64,000 nucleotides of DNA, taken from Rubrolithibacter danxiaensis. Its GTDB lineage: Bacteria > Bacteroidota > Bacteroidia > Sphingobacteriales > Sphingobacteriaceae. The number at the start of each line of letters is the position of its first letter. Within the stretch, counting starts at the first letter, position 1. Shown here in pieces: positions 51,824 through 61,114 of the stretch. Position numbers and translations under genes: made by a program. The notes beneath the pieces were generated by a model. It was not told the DNA's origin and ran no database searches. It saw only the letters and a list, made by a program, of their open reading frames with translations. The stretch lies in NCBI RefSeq assembly GCF_047272945.1, contig NZ_JBKOPS010000010.1:62001-126000 (forward strand), read 5' to 3'.

Positions 51824-53173
51824 TTACGCTTTATATTCATTTAAATCAAAACTTTCCATAAACTTCGTTGTAAAATTTCCTGCTCTGAAATTCGGATCCT
51901 TCATCAACCGGATATGAAACGGTATGGTAGTTTTTACCCCTTCAATAACAAACTCGCTTAAAGCACGCTCCATTGTTGAAATTGCTTCTTCCCTGGTTTG
52001 AGCGGTACATATAAGTTTTGCAATCATGGAATCGTAATTCGGGGGGATCTGGTAACCTGCATACACATGTGTATCCACCCGCACGCCGTGGCCACCTGGT
52101 GAATGAAAATGCGTAATTCTGCCGGGTGCAGGCCTGAAACCATTAAAAGGATCTTCAGCATTTATACGACATTCAATAGCATGTAAGGCAGGAATATAAT
52201 TTTTCCCTGAAATCGGAACACCTGCTGCTACTTTAATTTGTTCTTTAATCAGGTCATAGTTGATAACTTCTTCCGTTACCGGATGCTCTACCTGTATCCT
52301 CGTATTCATTTCCATGAAATAGAAATTCCGGTGCTTATCAACTAAAAATTCAATAGTACCTGCACCTTCGTATTTTACAGCAACAGCGCCTTTAACGGCC
52401 GCCTCACCCATTTTCGTACGAAGTTCATCGGTCATGAACGGAGAAGGAGATTCTTCTACCAGTTTCTGGTGGCGTCGCTGGATAGAACAATCTCTTTCTG
52501 AAAGATGACATACTGTTCCATACTGGTCGCCCACTACCTGAATTTCAATATGGCGTGGATCTTCTACAAATTTTTCAAGATAAATACCGTCATTGCCAAA
52601 CGCTGCTCCTGCCTCCTGTCTTGCGGAATCCCATGCTGGTTCGAACTCTTCATCTTTCCAGACGATCCGCATTCCGCGACCGCCGCCGCCGGCCGTTGCT
52701 TTCAGAATAACCGGATAACCGATTTCATTGGCAATTTTAATTCCTTCCTGCACGTCAGGAACCAAACCATCTGATCCGGGAATGGTAGGTACGCCGGCTT
52801 TCTTCATGGTATCCTTTGCTGAAGCTTTATCTCCCATGGCATTGATCTGCTCTGGCGTCGCTCCAATAAACTTGATTCCGTAATCTCTGCAGATTGCAGA
52901 GAATTTAGCATTTTCTGAAAGGAAACCATAACCCGGATGAATTGCATCCGCATTGGTAAGCTCGGCAGCAGATATAATATTAGGTATATTCAGGTAAGAA
53001 TCTTTACTGGCTGGCGGGCCAATGCATACAGCCTCGTCAGCAAAGCGAACATGTAAACTTTCACGATCGGCAGTAGAGTAAATGGCAACTGTTTTTATTC
53101 CCATTTCCTTGCATGTCCGAATAATTCGTAAAGCTATTTCGCCACGATTCGCAATTAATATTTTTTTAAACAT
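51824..53173 (-). CDS. accC: Biotin carboxylase, acetyl-CoA carboxylase subunit
   Basis: ATP-grasp enzyme that carboxylates the biotin of AccB. The 449-residue length is standard. Visible motifs are ILIANRGEIALRIIRTCKEMG, IHPGYGFLSENAKFS, the glycine-rich ATP lid KATAGGGGRGMR, ERDCSIQRRHQKLVEESPS and the catalytic MEMNTRIQVEHPVTE. It is the last gene of the operon DUF177-rpmF-plsX-fabH-accB-accC and is closed by a terminator. Confidence 0.97.
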   Translation of the reverse strand: MFKKILIANRGEIALRIIRTCKEMGIKTVAIYSTADRESLHVRFADEAVCIGPPASKDSYLNIPNIISAAELTNADAIHPGYGFLSENAKFSAICRDYGIKFIGATPEQINAMGDKASAKDTMKKAGVPTIPGSDGLVPDVQEGIKIANEIGYPVILKATAGGGGRGMRIVWKDEEFEPAWDSARQEAGAAFGNDGIYLEKFVEDPRHIEIQVVGDQYGTVCHLSERDCSIQRRHQKLVEESPSPFMTDELRTKMGEAAVKGAVAVKYEGAGTIEFLVDKHRNFYFMEMNTRIQVEHPVTEEVINYDLIKEQIKVAAGVPISGKNYIPALHAIECRINAEDPFNGFRPAPGRITHFHSPGGHGVRVDTHVYAGYQIPPNYDSMIAKLICTAQTREEAISTMERALSEFVIEGVKTTIPFHIRLMKDPNFRAGNFTTKFMESFDLNEYKA

Positions 53174-53239
53174 AGCTTCTATTTGAGATCTGATTTATGG
53201 TCGGGCAACTGAAAAGTTCCCGGGATCAATAATCAAAGA

Positions 53240-53734
53240 TTAGCTTGGGTCAACCAGAAATAAAGGCTGATCAAACTCAACAGGACTGGAATTTTCTACA
53301 AGTATTTTTACTATTCGCCCAGAAACTTCCGATTCAATTTCATTGAATAATTTCATTGCTTCAATGATACAAATAACCTGTCCGGATTGAATTTCGTCTC
53401 CAACATTTACAAATACCGGTTTATCTGGACTTGAAGAACGGTAAAACGTACCGATCATAGGAGATTTTACGGTGATGTATTTTGATATATCTTCCTGGCC
53501 CGAAGCAGCAGGAGCTTTTGATTCGGCAGGTACAGAAGCCGGAACTGACACAGGGTTTGATACCGGTGAAGCAGTTGAGGGTAAAGGTACAGCTGCAGGA
53601 ACTGTAGCGGTAACATAAGTAGGAGCCTGGTTGGTTTTTATCGTGATTTTGAAGTCCTTTTCTTCAATGGAAACTTCATTAACACCTGACTTTGAAACAA
53701 ACTTTATTAGTTCCTGTACTTGTTTAATATCCAT
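53240..53734 (-). CDS. accB: Biotin carboxyl carrier protein
   Basis: A 164-residue carrier with an N-terminal helix (IKQVQELIKFVSKSGVNEVSIEEKDF), an Ala/Pro/Val/Ser-rich flexible linker (about 40-80) and a C-terminal biotinyl domain with the acceptor Lys in IEAMKLFNEIESEVSG. The typical bacterial thumb region is present (PMIGTFYRSSSPDKPVFVNVG). It lies 66 bp upstream of accC in the same operon. Confidence 0.96.
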   Translation of the reverse strand: MDIKQVQELIKFVSKSGVNEVSIEEKDFKITIKTNQAPTYVTATVPAAVPLPSTASPVSNPVSVPASVPAESKAPAASGQEDISKYITVKSPMIGTFYRSSSPDKPVFVNVGDEIQSGQVICIIEAMKLFNEIESEVSGRIVKILVENSSPVEFDQPLFLVDPS

Positions 53735-53802
53735 TTTCTTCCGGATTAGTTTTTGATAAGTTAGTTTGACAATCTAAGTTAAAACAAAAAATTAAAATGT
53801 GT

Positions 53803-54792
53803 TTAATAAGCCCATTTTAAATAAACGGAACCCCAGGTGAAGCCACCACCAAAAGCTGCCAGTACTACATTATCCCCTTTTTTCAACCTTTTTTCCCATT
53901 CCCAAAGGCATAATGGTATGGTGCCGTTTGTTGTGTTGCCGTAACGCTCTATGTTAATAGCAACTTTATCACGGCCAACTCCCATACGGTTAGCTGTTGC
54001 ATCAATAATACGCTTATTTGCCTGGTGCGGAATAAGCCATGCTACATCGTCTGAAGCCAGGTTATTTCGTTCCATTATTTCTGCCGCAACATCTGCCATA
54101 TTGGTAACGGCAAACTTGAAAACGGTTTGCCCTTCCTGATATGCGTAATGTTCATTAGCATCAACAGTTTGATGAGAAGCTGGTTTTAAAGATCCGCCTG
54201 CTTTTAAATTAAGGAAGTTCTTACCTGAACCATCACTTTTTAAGATAGAATCGATAACCCCGTTTCCTTCTTCATTTGGTTCGAGAAGCACAACGCCACA
54301 ACCATCACCGAAAAGTATACAGGTGGTGCGGTCCTGGTAATTTACTATTGATGACATTTTATCGCCACCAACTACCAGTACTTTTTTATGTTTTCCTGAT
54401 TCGATAAACTGGGCTCCGGTAGTAAGGCCAAAAATAAAGCCTGAACAAGCAGCCTGAAGATCGTAGCCCCAGGCATTTTTCGCTCCTATTTTATCAGCTA
54501 AGATATTTGCCGTTGCCGGAAAAGGCATGTCGGGTGTAGAAGTACAAAAAATAATAAGGTCTATCTCTTCGGCTCCTATTCCCCTTTTCTGCAGTAATCC
54601 GTTAACGGCCGGCACAGCCAGGTCAGAAGTTGCCAGTCCCTCTCCTTTTAGTATCCTGCGTTCTTTGATCCCTGTTCTGGAGGTAATCCACTCATCATTG
54701 GTGTCTACCATTTTTTCTAACTCATGGTTAGTTAAAACGTAATCAGGTACGTAGCCATTAACTGCTGTTATTGCAGCGAAAGTTTTTTGCAT
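53803..54792 (-). CDS. fabH: Beta-ketoacyl-ACP synthase III
   Basis: Starts fatty acid synthesis by condensing acetyl- or branched acyl-CoA with malonyl-ACP. The 329-residue protein has the active Cys116 in DLQAACSGFIFGL, His and Asn in IPHQANKRI and YGNTTNGTIPLCLWE, and the CoA-binding Trp in TNDEWITSRTGI. It starts 6 bp after plsX and is separated by 68 bp from accB. Confidence 0.97.
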   Translation of the reverse strand: MQKTFAAITAVNGYVPDYVLTNHELEKMVDTNDEWITSRTGIKERRILKGEGLATSDLAVPAVNGLLQKRGIGAEEIDLIIFCTSTPDMPFPATANILADKIGAKNAWGYDLQAACSGFIFGLTTGAQFIESGKHKKVLVVGGDKMSSIVNYQDRTTCILFGDGCGVVLLEPNEEGNGVIDSILKSDGSGKNFLNLKAGGSLKPASHQTVDANEHYAYQEGQTVFKFAVTNMADVAAEIMERNNLASDDVAWLIPHQANKRIIDATANRMGVGRDKVAINIERYGNTTNGTIPLCLWEWEKRLKKGDNVVLAAFGGGFTWGSVYLKWAY

Positions 54793-54798
54793 ATCAGA

Positions 54799-55737
54799 TT
54801 AAGTAAATGCGGCTGTAATCTTTTCTATAAGTTTTGAAGCGATCATATCTCTCGATTGAAAAATCATGTTCTTGATAGCTTCGGGAGTTGAAATGCCATG
54901 ACCGATTATTACCGGGGCGTTCACCCCCAGAATGGGGCTGCCGCCATATTGCTCGTAATTAAACCGGTCAAAGAAATCGTCTTTAAAGCCTTTCTTTAAT
55001 GTTAGGATATAAAATGTTTCGGCCAGCTTCAGCACAACGTTGCCGGTAAATCCATCACAAACAATTACGTCGGCTTTTTCATTAAAGAGGTCGCGTCCCT
55101 CAATATTCCCGATAAAATTAAACATTTTAGTGTCTCGCATCAGGGTATGAGACGACTGGGTAAGCATGTTTCCTTTTTCTTCCTCTTCGCCTATATTCAT
55201 CAGGCCCACCTTGGGATGATGGATTCCTAAAACGTTTTCGGCATATAAACTGCCAAGTACGCCAAACTGCAATAAGGTATCGGGCTTGCAGTCGGCATTA
55301 GCGCCAACATCAAGCATCAATCCAAAACCACTTTTTAATTTCGGAACAATAGCAGCTATTGCAGGACGAACAACTCCGGGAATATTTTTAACACTGAACA
55401 TTGCTCCTACAAGCATAGCACCTGTGTTTCCGGCTGACGAAAAGGAATCTATTTTACCTTCTTTAAGGAAATTAAAGCCAATACTTATGCTCGAGTTTGG
55501 TTTTTGAGCAATAGCTTTTGTTGCATGTTCACCCATCCCGATAGTTTCGGTGGTATGGATAAACTCAATAAGATCGGGATTGAAGTTTTGTTCAGAGAAA
55601 AAAGGATGTGCTTCTTCTTTGTTACCTATCAGCACCAGCTTGTGCGAGGGGTCCAGAATCTTGTAGGCTTCTATCGCTCCCAAAACTGTTGCCTTGGGAG
55701 CGTAATCACCGCCCATTATATCTAAGCCAATTTTCAT
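54799..55737 (-). CDS. plsX: Phosphate acyltransferase PlsX
   Basis: Forms acyl-phosphate from acyl-ACP for phospholipid synthesis. The 312-residue protein begins MKIGLDIMGGDYAPKATVLGA and contains SAGNTGAMLVGAMF, MLDVGANADCKPDTLLQFG, NIGEEEEKGN and VICDGFTGNVVLKL, all family hallmarks. It sits between rpmF and fabH, the conserved bacterial order. Confidence 0.97.
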   Translation of the reverse strand: MKIGLDIMGGDYAPKATVLGAIEAYKILDPSHKLVLIGNKEEAHPFFSEQNFNPDLIEFIHTTETIGMGEHATKAIAQKPNSSISIGFNFLKEGKIDSFSSAGNTGAMLVGAMFSVKNIPGVVRPAIAAIVPKLKSGFGLMLDVGANADCKPDTLLQFGVLGSLYAENVLGIHHPKVGLMNIGEEEEKGNMLTQSSHTLMRDTKMFNFIGNIEGRDLFNEKADVIVCDGFTGNVVLKLAETFYILTLKKGFKDDFFDRFNYEQYGGSPILGVNAPVIIGHGISTPEAIKNMIFQSRDMIASKLIEKITAAFT

Positions 55738-55752
55738 CTAAAGAAAAAACCC

Positions 55753-55944
55753 TTATGCAATAGAGGTATTTTCAATAACTAATTTACCTTTATAGTACAA
55801 ATTGCCATCTACATTATAAGCACGATGAGGCAAATGTACAGCACCAGTAGTTTTGCAGGTAAATAAAGTTGGCGCTTCTGCTTTATAATGCGTTCTTCTC
55901 TTATCTCTTCTGGACTTGGATAATTTTCGTTTTGGATGTGCCAT
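55753..55944 (-). CDS. rpmF: 50S ribosomal protein L32
   Basis: A 63-residue ribosomal protein. MAHPKRKLSKSRRDKRRTHY is the standard N-terminus. The usual zinc-finger cysteines are mostly absent (one Cys in LFTCKTTGAVHLPHRAY), as in zinc-free variants. It lies between DUF177 and plsX. Confidence 0.95.
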   Translation of the reverse strand: MAHPKRKLSKSRRDKRRTHYKAEAPTLFTCKTTGAVHLPHRAYNVDGNLYYKGKLVIENTSIA

Positions 55945-55960
55945 CTCTTCCTATTGTTAA

Positions 55961-56494
55961 TTATTTGTTTTTTATTTTTTTCAGTGCCTCCCACCGTGGG
56001 TCGTCACCGGCATTTTCTTCATTTTCCCGATCTGAAAGCGCATTTAGCTTCCCGATCATTTCTTTATCACACCAGGCTAAGTTTCCTGTATCGTCACAAC
56101 GGTTAATATAGGGAACTGAAAGGTTGATATATTCATAAATCAGATTTGAAACATCTATTTCGTGTTCATTTCTGCTCAATACAATAATTTCTTCCGTATC
56201 CTTAGCCAGATCTTCGTCACTGAACTTAACAATCTGTCTTTCTGTAAAATCTACAGCCGAAGGATATTCAGCAAGACAAACATCACAATTCAGGAAAATG
56301 TCTCCATAAATATGAAATTCAAGGATCAACATAGTTTCCTGCTTGTCCAACTCCAAATCAACCTTCAATCTTCCATTCTTTACCAGCGAGTATTCAAACT
56401 CCTGAAAGAATTTCCCATCAACCTCTAATTCAAAGTTATGCTTTCCTATTTTTAATCCCGTAAACGGGATACGATATTGCTGCAACGGTTTCAA
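55961..56494 (-). CDS. DUF177 (YceD-like) protein
   Basis: A 177-residue protein of the YceD/DUF177 family, encoded before rpmF as in most bacteria. CDVCLAEY near residue 92 and the acidic segment SNLIYEYINLSVPYINRC with the late Cys in WCDKEM are family features. YceD is linked to 23S rRNA processing or ribosome assembly in other species. It opens the lipid operon behind a good TAACTTTG promoter. Confidence 0.88.
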   Translation of the reverse strand: MKPLQQYRIPFTGLKIGKHNFELEVDGKFFQEFEYSLVKNGRLKVDLELDKQETMLILEFHIYGDIFLNCDVCLAEYPSAVDFTERQIVKFSDEDLAKDTEEIIVLSRNEHEIDVSNLIYEYINLSVPYINRCDDTGNLAWCDKEMIGKLNALSDRENEENAGDDPRWEALKKIKNK

Positions 56495-56513
56495 AGCACG
56501 ACAATTGAGCCTG

Positions 56514-56544
56514 CAAAGTTAGATAAAAATAATTAGTGTAGAAA
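56514..56544 (-). promoter_or_regulatory. Promoter of the DUF177-rpmF-plsX-fabH-accBC operon
   Basis: On the minus strand TTTC (56541-56544), a 19-bp spacer and TAACTTTG (56514-56521) fit TTTG / TAnnTTTG with one mismatch. The start codon lies 20 bp downstream, so the leader is very short. Confidence 0.58.
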
Positions 56545-56566
56545 GTTTTTTATAAAAGGACTTATT

Positions 56567-57622
56567 TTAATCCCGATCTTTAGAAAGCTTTGAAATTTTC
56601 AATGGATTAGCTGTTAATTCTTCCTGTTCTCTGCGCCGTTTTACTATGTTCATTGCCAGGAACAGCGCCTCAGTAAAAGATGCTTCCGAAGCCATATTTT
56701 TTCCTGCAATGTCGTATCCGGTACCATGATCCGGCGAGGTGCGCACTACCGGCAATCCGGCAGTAAAGTTTACGCCGTTATGAAAAGCGATGTGTTTAAA
56801 CGGAATAAGTCCCTGATCGTGATACATCCCTAAAACAGCATCAAATCTCAGATAGGCATTATTTGCAAAAAAACCGTCAGCCGGGAAGGGACCGAATGTA
56901 AATATTCCACGCTCATTGGCTTCTTCAATAGCCGGAATGATAATTTCCTGCTCTTCTGTACCGATAAGTCCGTTGTCGCCCGCATGGGGATTTAAACCCA
57001 AAACTGCAATTTTAGGCTTTTGAATCCAGAAATCCGTTTTAAGGCTTTGATTCATCAAGGCCAGTTTTGATAGTATTTTTTCTTTTGTGATAGCCGCCCC
57101 TACCGCATTCAAAGGTATATGCCCTGTTACTACACCCACCTTTATATCTTCTGCAACAAGGAACATCAGAGAATCGGCTGAACCAGTTTTTTCCTGGATA
57201 TATTCGGTATGCCCGGGGAAATTGAAAGTTTCGCTCTGAATGGTATGCTTATTAATCGGGGCAGTAACCAAAGCATCTATATTTCCGGCCAGAAGATCTT
57301 CCATTGCCCGTTCAAGTGAAATCAAGGCATATTTTCCGCCTGTTTGATTGGCAATACCCAAATCAATACGTACATCTTCCGTCCAGCAATTAATCATATT
57401 GGGCCTTTTGGGATGAGCTTCAGCAGCAGCGGAAATCACATGAAAATTAAAATCATTCATACCTAAGGTTTTGCGATGAAACGATGCCACTTTTGTATGT
57501 CCGTAAACAACGGGAGTAAAAAAATCCGTTATACCGGCATTTGAAAGTGTTTTAATAATCACTTCCAAACCAATCCCGTTTAAATCACCTATAGATATAC
57601 CGATTTTAATCTTATCACTCAT
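56567..57622 (-). CDS. pdxA: 4-hydroxythreonine-4-phosphate dehydrogenase
   Basis: Zinc/NAD enzyme of the DXP-dependent vitamin B6 pathway. About 351 residues from ATG 57622 (MSDKIKIGISIGDLNGIGLEVI); the longer TTG-initiated frame to 57685 adds an unrelated leader. Motifs include ALVTAPINKHTIQSETFNFPGHTEYI with the metal-binding His, GLNPHAGDNGLIGTEE, GMYHDQGLIPFKHIAFH and RTSPDHGTGYDIAGK. It diverges from rsmA; a palindrome CAAAGTA-AA-TACTTTG lies between them (57644-57659). Confidence 0.96.
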   Translation of the reverse strand: MSDKIKIGISIGDLNGIGLEVIIKTLSNAGITDFFTPVVYGHTKVASFHRKTLGMNDFNFHVISAAAEAHPKRPNMINCWTEDVRIDLGIANQTGGKYALISLERAMEDLLAGNIDALVTAPINKHTIQSETFNFPGHTEYIQEKTGSADSLMFLVAEDIKVGVVTGHIPLNAVGAAITKEKILSKLALMNQSLKTDFWIQKPKIAVLGLNPHAGDNGLIGTEEQEIIIPAIEEANERGIFTFGPFPADGFFANNAYLRFDAVLGMYHDQGLIPFKHIAFHNGVNFTAGLPVVRTSPDHGTGYDIAGKNMASEASFTEALFLAMNIVKRRREQEELTANPLKISKLSKDRD

Positions 57623-57715
57623 GGAGAAACTTATAATTACCTGCAAAGTAAATACTTTGAAATGAAACTGAGGAATTAAGAGCAAAGTTTGCGTAATTTG
57701 CGGCAGTACAAAGGA

Positions 57716-58495
57716 ATGAGTTCAGTAAGAGCAAAAAAACACCTCGGACAACATTTTTTAACAGATAAAAATATTGCCGAAAAAATAGTTAACAGCCTAA
57801 ATTTTAAAGATAATTATGCTGAAGTTCTGGAAGTTGGCCCTGGAATGGGAATCCTCTCAGATATTTTACTTCAGAAAAAAGAGCTGAACACTTATCTTAT
57901 CGATCTTGATGTCGAATCAATTGAATTTTTAAGTAAAAAGTATCCTCATCTGGGAAAAAAACTGATATATGGAGATTTCCTTGAGTTAGACCTTTCGGAG
58001 ATTTTTAAAAACAAATACGCAATTGTCGGTAACTTTCCTTATAATATTTCTTCGCAGATTCTTTTTAAAGTACTCGAAAACCGTCAACAGGTAATTGAAG
58101 TTGTTGGGATGTTTCAAAAAGAAGTTGCAGAACGTTGTGCCGCCAAACCGGGAAGCAAGGAATACGGAATTTTAAGTGTTTTTTTGCAGGCCTACTACCA
58201 TGTCGAATATTTATTTACGGTAAAACCCGGGGTATTTAATCCACCGCCCAAAGTACTTTCGGCAGTGATCCGGCTAAAAAGAAACGAGACGGAACGTCTT
58301 GACTGCGATGAAACCTTATTCTGGAAAGTAGTAAAAGCAGGCTTTAACCAACGCAGAAAAACACTGCGTAATGCACTTTCAGCCCTTATAAAAAAAGAAA
58401 ACATGACAGATGAACCACTTTTGGAACTGAGAGCGGAACGCCTGTCTGTTAATGACTTTATACAACTTACCAATATCATTTCTTTGAAGAAATAG
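57716..58495 (+). CDS. rsmA: 16S rRNA (adenine1518/1519-N6) dimethyltransferase
   Basis: KsgA family enzyme that dimethylates two adenines in helix 45 of 16S rRNA. About 259 residues from ATG 57716 (MSSVRAKKHLGQHFLTDKNI); the frame runs further upstream only through TTG codons. SAM motif EVLEVGPGMGILSD and the catalytic NFPY in VGNFPYNISSQILF are intact, and VFNPPPKVLSAVIRL is the C-terminal signature. The dehydrogenase gene starts 1 bp after its stop. Confidence 0.96.
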   Translation: MSSVRAKKHLGQHFLTDKNIAEKIVNSLNFKDNYAEVLEVGPGMGILSDILLQKKELNTYLIDLDVESIEFLSKKYPHLGKKLIYGDFLELDLSEIFKNKYAIVGNFPYNISSQILFKVLENRQQVIEVVGMFQKEVAERCAAKPGSKEYGILSVFLQAYYHVEYLFTVKPGVFNPPPKVLSAVIRLKRNETERLDCDETLFWKVVKAGFNQRRKTLRNALSALIKKENMTDEPLLELRAERLSVNDFIQLTNIISLKK

Positions 58496-58496
58496 T

Positions 58497-59429
58497 ATGA
58501 ATACGAAAAGAATTTTAATTGTAGATGACCTTCATCACGAATTCCAGCAGGAAGCCGAGAAATTAGGATTTATAGTAGATAATCACCCCGAATATACTTT
58601 AAATGATACGCTCCAGGTAATAGCAGATTATACAGGGCTGGCAATTCGAAGCAAATTCAGAGTTGACAGGGAGGTTATTGATGCCGCTTCCAATCTGAAA
58701 TTTGTGGCAAGAGCAGGAGCTGGGCTCGATAATATCGATGAAGTTTACCTGAAAGAAAAGAACATTATTTGTATCAATGCCCCTGAAGGGAACAGGGATG
58801 CTGTAGGAGAACATGCTATGGGGATGCTTCTGATACTGACCAACAACCTCAGGAAAGGCGACCGGCAAATACGAAACGGAATATGGGACCGAGAAGGCAA
58901 CAGGGGTTACGAGCTGAAAGGGAAAACTGTTGGGATTATTGGTTATGGTTTTATGGGAATGAGCTTTGCCCGGAAGTTACAGGGTTTTGGGGTTCAGGTT
59001 ATTGCTTATGACAAATACAAAACCGGTTTTAGTGATGACTTTGCCCGGGAAGTAAGCATGGAAGAAATAGTAAAACATGCGGATGTTTTAAGCCTGCATA
59101 TCCCGCTTACCAGGGAAACTAAACGACTTGTCACCCGCGAATACCTGTTTCATTTCAGGAAACCGATCTTCTTCCTGAATACAGCAAGAGGCGAAATTGT
59201 AAACACAGCCGATTTGCTCAACGCTATAGACGAGGGCAAAATTCTGGGTGCAGGGCTGGATGTTCTCGAAGTAGAAAAATTTCCTGCACTAAAAGAACAG
59301 CCCTGGTACCAGAAACTCGTCAATAATGAACGCGTACTTCTAAGCCCACACGTTGCGGGCTGGAGCTTTGAATCGTATAAAAGAATATCTGAAGTGCTTG
59401 CTATGAAACTTCAGCAGCTCAAGCTTTAA
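58497..59429 (+). CDS. D-isomer 2-hydroxyacid dehydrogenase
   Basis: A 310-residue NAD-dependent dehydrogenase related to phosphoglycerate dehydrogenase but without a regulatory ACT domain. The substrate domain includes FVARAGAGLDNIDEVYLKEKNI; the Rossmann motif is VGIIGYGFMGMSFARKLQGFG; catalytic Arg, Glu and His appear in NTARGEIVNTADL, GLDVLEVEKFP and SPHVAGWSFESYKR. It is cotranscribed with rsmA. Its substrate is not clear; a serine-pathway role is possible. Confidence 0.92.
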   Translation: MNTKRILIVDDLHHEFQQEAEKLGFIVDNHPEYTLNDTLQVIADYTGLAIRSKFRVDREVIDAASNLKFVARAGAGLDNIDEVYLKEKNIICINAPEGNRDAVGEHAMGMLLILTNNLRKGDRQIRNGIWDREGNRGYELKGKTVGIIGYGFMGMSFARKLQGFGVQVIAYDKYKTGFSDDFAREVSMEEIVKHADVLSLHIPLTRETKRLVTREYLFHFRKPIFFLNTARGEIVNTADLLNAIDEGKILGAGLDVLEVEKFPALKEQPWYQKLVNNERVLLSPHVAGWSFESYKRISEVLAMKLQQLKL

Positions 59430-59436
59430 GCTGCCT

Positions 59437-59739
59437 TTAGTTTATAGCAACATCGGGGTTGTATTTCATAAACTCGGAATACGCTTTACTAAGCTCCTTA
59501 ACAGAGTTTACTTCAAAATCAATTCCCCAGGGGGTCCAGGAGATAAATTTTTGTTTTTCACCTGCCTGTTTGCCCTCTGTAGCAGTGTTAGGAGTAGAGA
59601 TTTCTTCATATACGCCAAAATTTCCTAACGTATAATATTTAATTTTCTTTGAACGAGCTGCAAGGTTGTGAGATTTGTTCAATTTGAATCCCATTTTCTT
59701 AATCCAATTTTTAATTGAGGTGGCTCTATTCCGTGTCAT
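59437..59739 (-). CDS. Small hypothetical protein
   Basis: A 100-residue basic protein that I do not recognise. It has a Lys/Arg-rich N-terminal half (IKNWIKKMGFKLNKSHNLAARSKKIKYY) and an aromatic C-terminal half (FISWTPWGIDFEVNSVKELS). No signal or membrane segment is present. It converges on the dehydrogenase gene 7 bp away. The 122-bp upstream gap contains two TTAACA copies 11 bp apart at 59774-59790 (plus-strand reading). Confidence 0.6.
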   Translation of the reverse strand: MTRNRATSIKNWIKKMGFKLNKSHNLAARSKKIKYYTLGNFGVYEEISTPNTATEGKQAGEKQKFISWTPWGIDFEVNSVKELSKAYSEFMKYNPDVAIN

Positions 59740-59861
59740 TACCTTAAAAAATTAATGTTTTACATTGGGTTGGTTAACAAAATTTTAACAAGAACAATAC
59801 CATCAGTATATGCCAGAATTTTAAAAATTCACCCTATTGGTTCAAAATAAACCGGATAATT

Positions 59862-60959
59862 TTAAATTTTCTCGCTTGTGGGAAGTAATTCTGTTCGATT
59901 GCGAGGCAAACTGTTAGGGAATTTGTTATTTATGTAACGTATCAGGTTTTCTCTTACAAAACATCTCAGATCGAAAACTTCACCTGAATTCCTTCCGCTT
60001 ACCAACACTCTGATTTCAAGCGTTTTTTCCTTTGAATCTGTTACCTGCAAAACGCCCACGCGTCTGTCCCAAAGCTTATTCGAGTCGAGCAGGCGATTTA
60101 ATTCTGTTCGCAATTCATCAACAGGAACAGAATAATCCAGATAAAGCATAACAGTGCCCAAAATTTGAGACGAAACGCGTGTCCAGTTTTGAAAAGGCTT
60201 CTCAATAAAATAATTAATAGGAAGGATCAGGCGCCGCTCATCCCAAAGCCTCACAACCACGTACGTGAGCGTGATTTCTTCTACCCGTCCAAATTCGCCT
60301 TCAACTATCAATGCGTCGTCTATCCTTATTGGCTGTGTAAAAGCGATCTGAAAACCTGCCAGCAAATTGCCAAGCGACCTTTGTGCTGCAAAACCTACAA
60401 TTATTCCTCCTATTCCGACACCGGTAAGAAGTCCGGCTCCCAGTTTGCGCAAATTCTCAAAACTTAGAAGAATAACAGCAATAGTTACAAGCACAATCAC
60501 TACATGCACCAGCTTTCGGATAAATTGCAGCTGTGTCCGGATCTTCCGCTCTTTAAGATTATCAGCTTTGCTCAAATCATATTTATAAGTCACATAATCT
60601 TCAACTATTTTAACAAGCCCCATTAAAAGCGCTGCAAAAGAAACTGTCAAGCCTATTTCTACTACTTTGTCTAAAAACCTGAGTGATTTAACACTTAACC
60701 TGAACAATGGCATAGCTGTATTAAGAAATAAAAGCGGGAGGAAGAATCGGGCAGGTTTTTCGAGGTTTTTTACAATAGACTTGAACAGGAAGTAGCTGTT
60801 AAACTTGGTATAAAAACAAACCAGGCGGCGTATAATTGTTACCGAAATAACTCCACAAAAAACAGCGAGTAAAATAAGCACCGTGTTCCAGATAAGGTCC
60901 GGAATCTTATTTAAATATTGAGTATAAAGGTCGTTAAAAAAGCTTTGCAGATTGTCCAT
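59862..60959 (-). CDS. MscS family mechanosensitive channel
   Basis: A 365-residue inner-membrane channel that releases solutes on osmotic downshock. Four membrane segments lie before the pore helix (GAGLLTGVGIGGIIVGFAAQRSLGNLLAGFQIAF), followed by the beta domain (IRIDDALIVEGEFGRVEEITLTYVVVRLWDERRLILPINYF) and an alpha/beta C-terminus. It is monocistronic and next to the trehalose gene, consistent with osmotic adaptation. Confidence 0.92.
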   Translation of the reverse strand: MDNLQSFFNDLYTQYLNKIPDLIWNTVLILLAVFCGVISVTIIRRLVCFYTKFNSYFLFKSIVKNLEKPARFFLPLLFLNTAMPLFRLSVKSLRFLDKVVEIGLTVSFAALLMGLVKIVEDYVTYKYDLSKADNLKERKIRTQLQFIRKLVHVVIVLVTIAVILLSFENLRKLGAGLLTGVGIGGIIVGFAAQRSLGNLLAGFQIAFTQPIRIDDALIVEGEFGRVEEITLTYVVVRLWDERRLILPINYFIEKPFQNWTRVSSQILGTVMLYLDYSVPVDELRTELNRLLDSNKLWDRRVGVLQVTDSKEKTLEIRVLVSGRNSGEVFDLRCFVRENLIRYINNKFPNSLPRNRTELLPTSEKI

Positions 60960-61114
60960 AAAAGTTGCGGATTACAAGATAGTTTGACGTGCCGTAACAC
61001 ATTTTACCCTTAATTTTCGTTTTGCTATAACAGATTAAAAAAGAATATGTCTGAGGAAAATCGTTTTTTTAATAAAACCACCTCGTTTTTTTCAGCTTAT
61101 TATTAAGAATATTT

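Noticed and set aside
57623..57685. Longer pdxA N-terminus
   Set aside because: The extra 21 residues begin at TTG and precede the conserved MSDKIKIGISIGDLNGIG start; they overlap the promoter region shared with rsmA.
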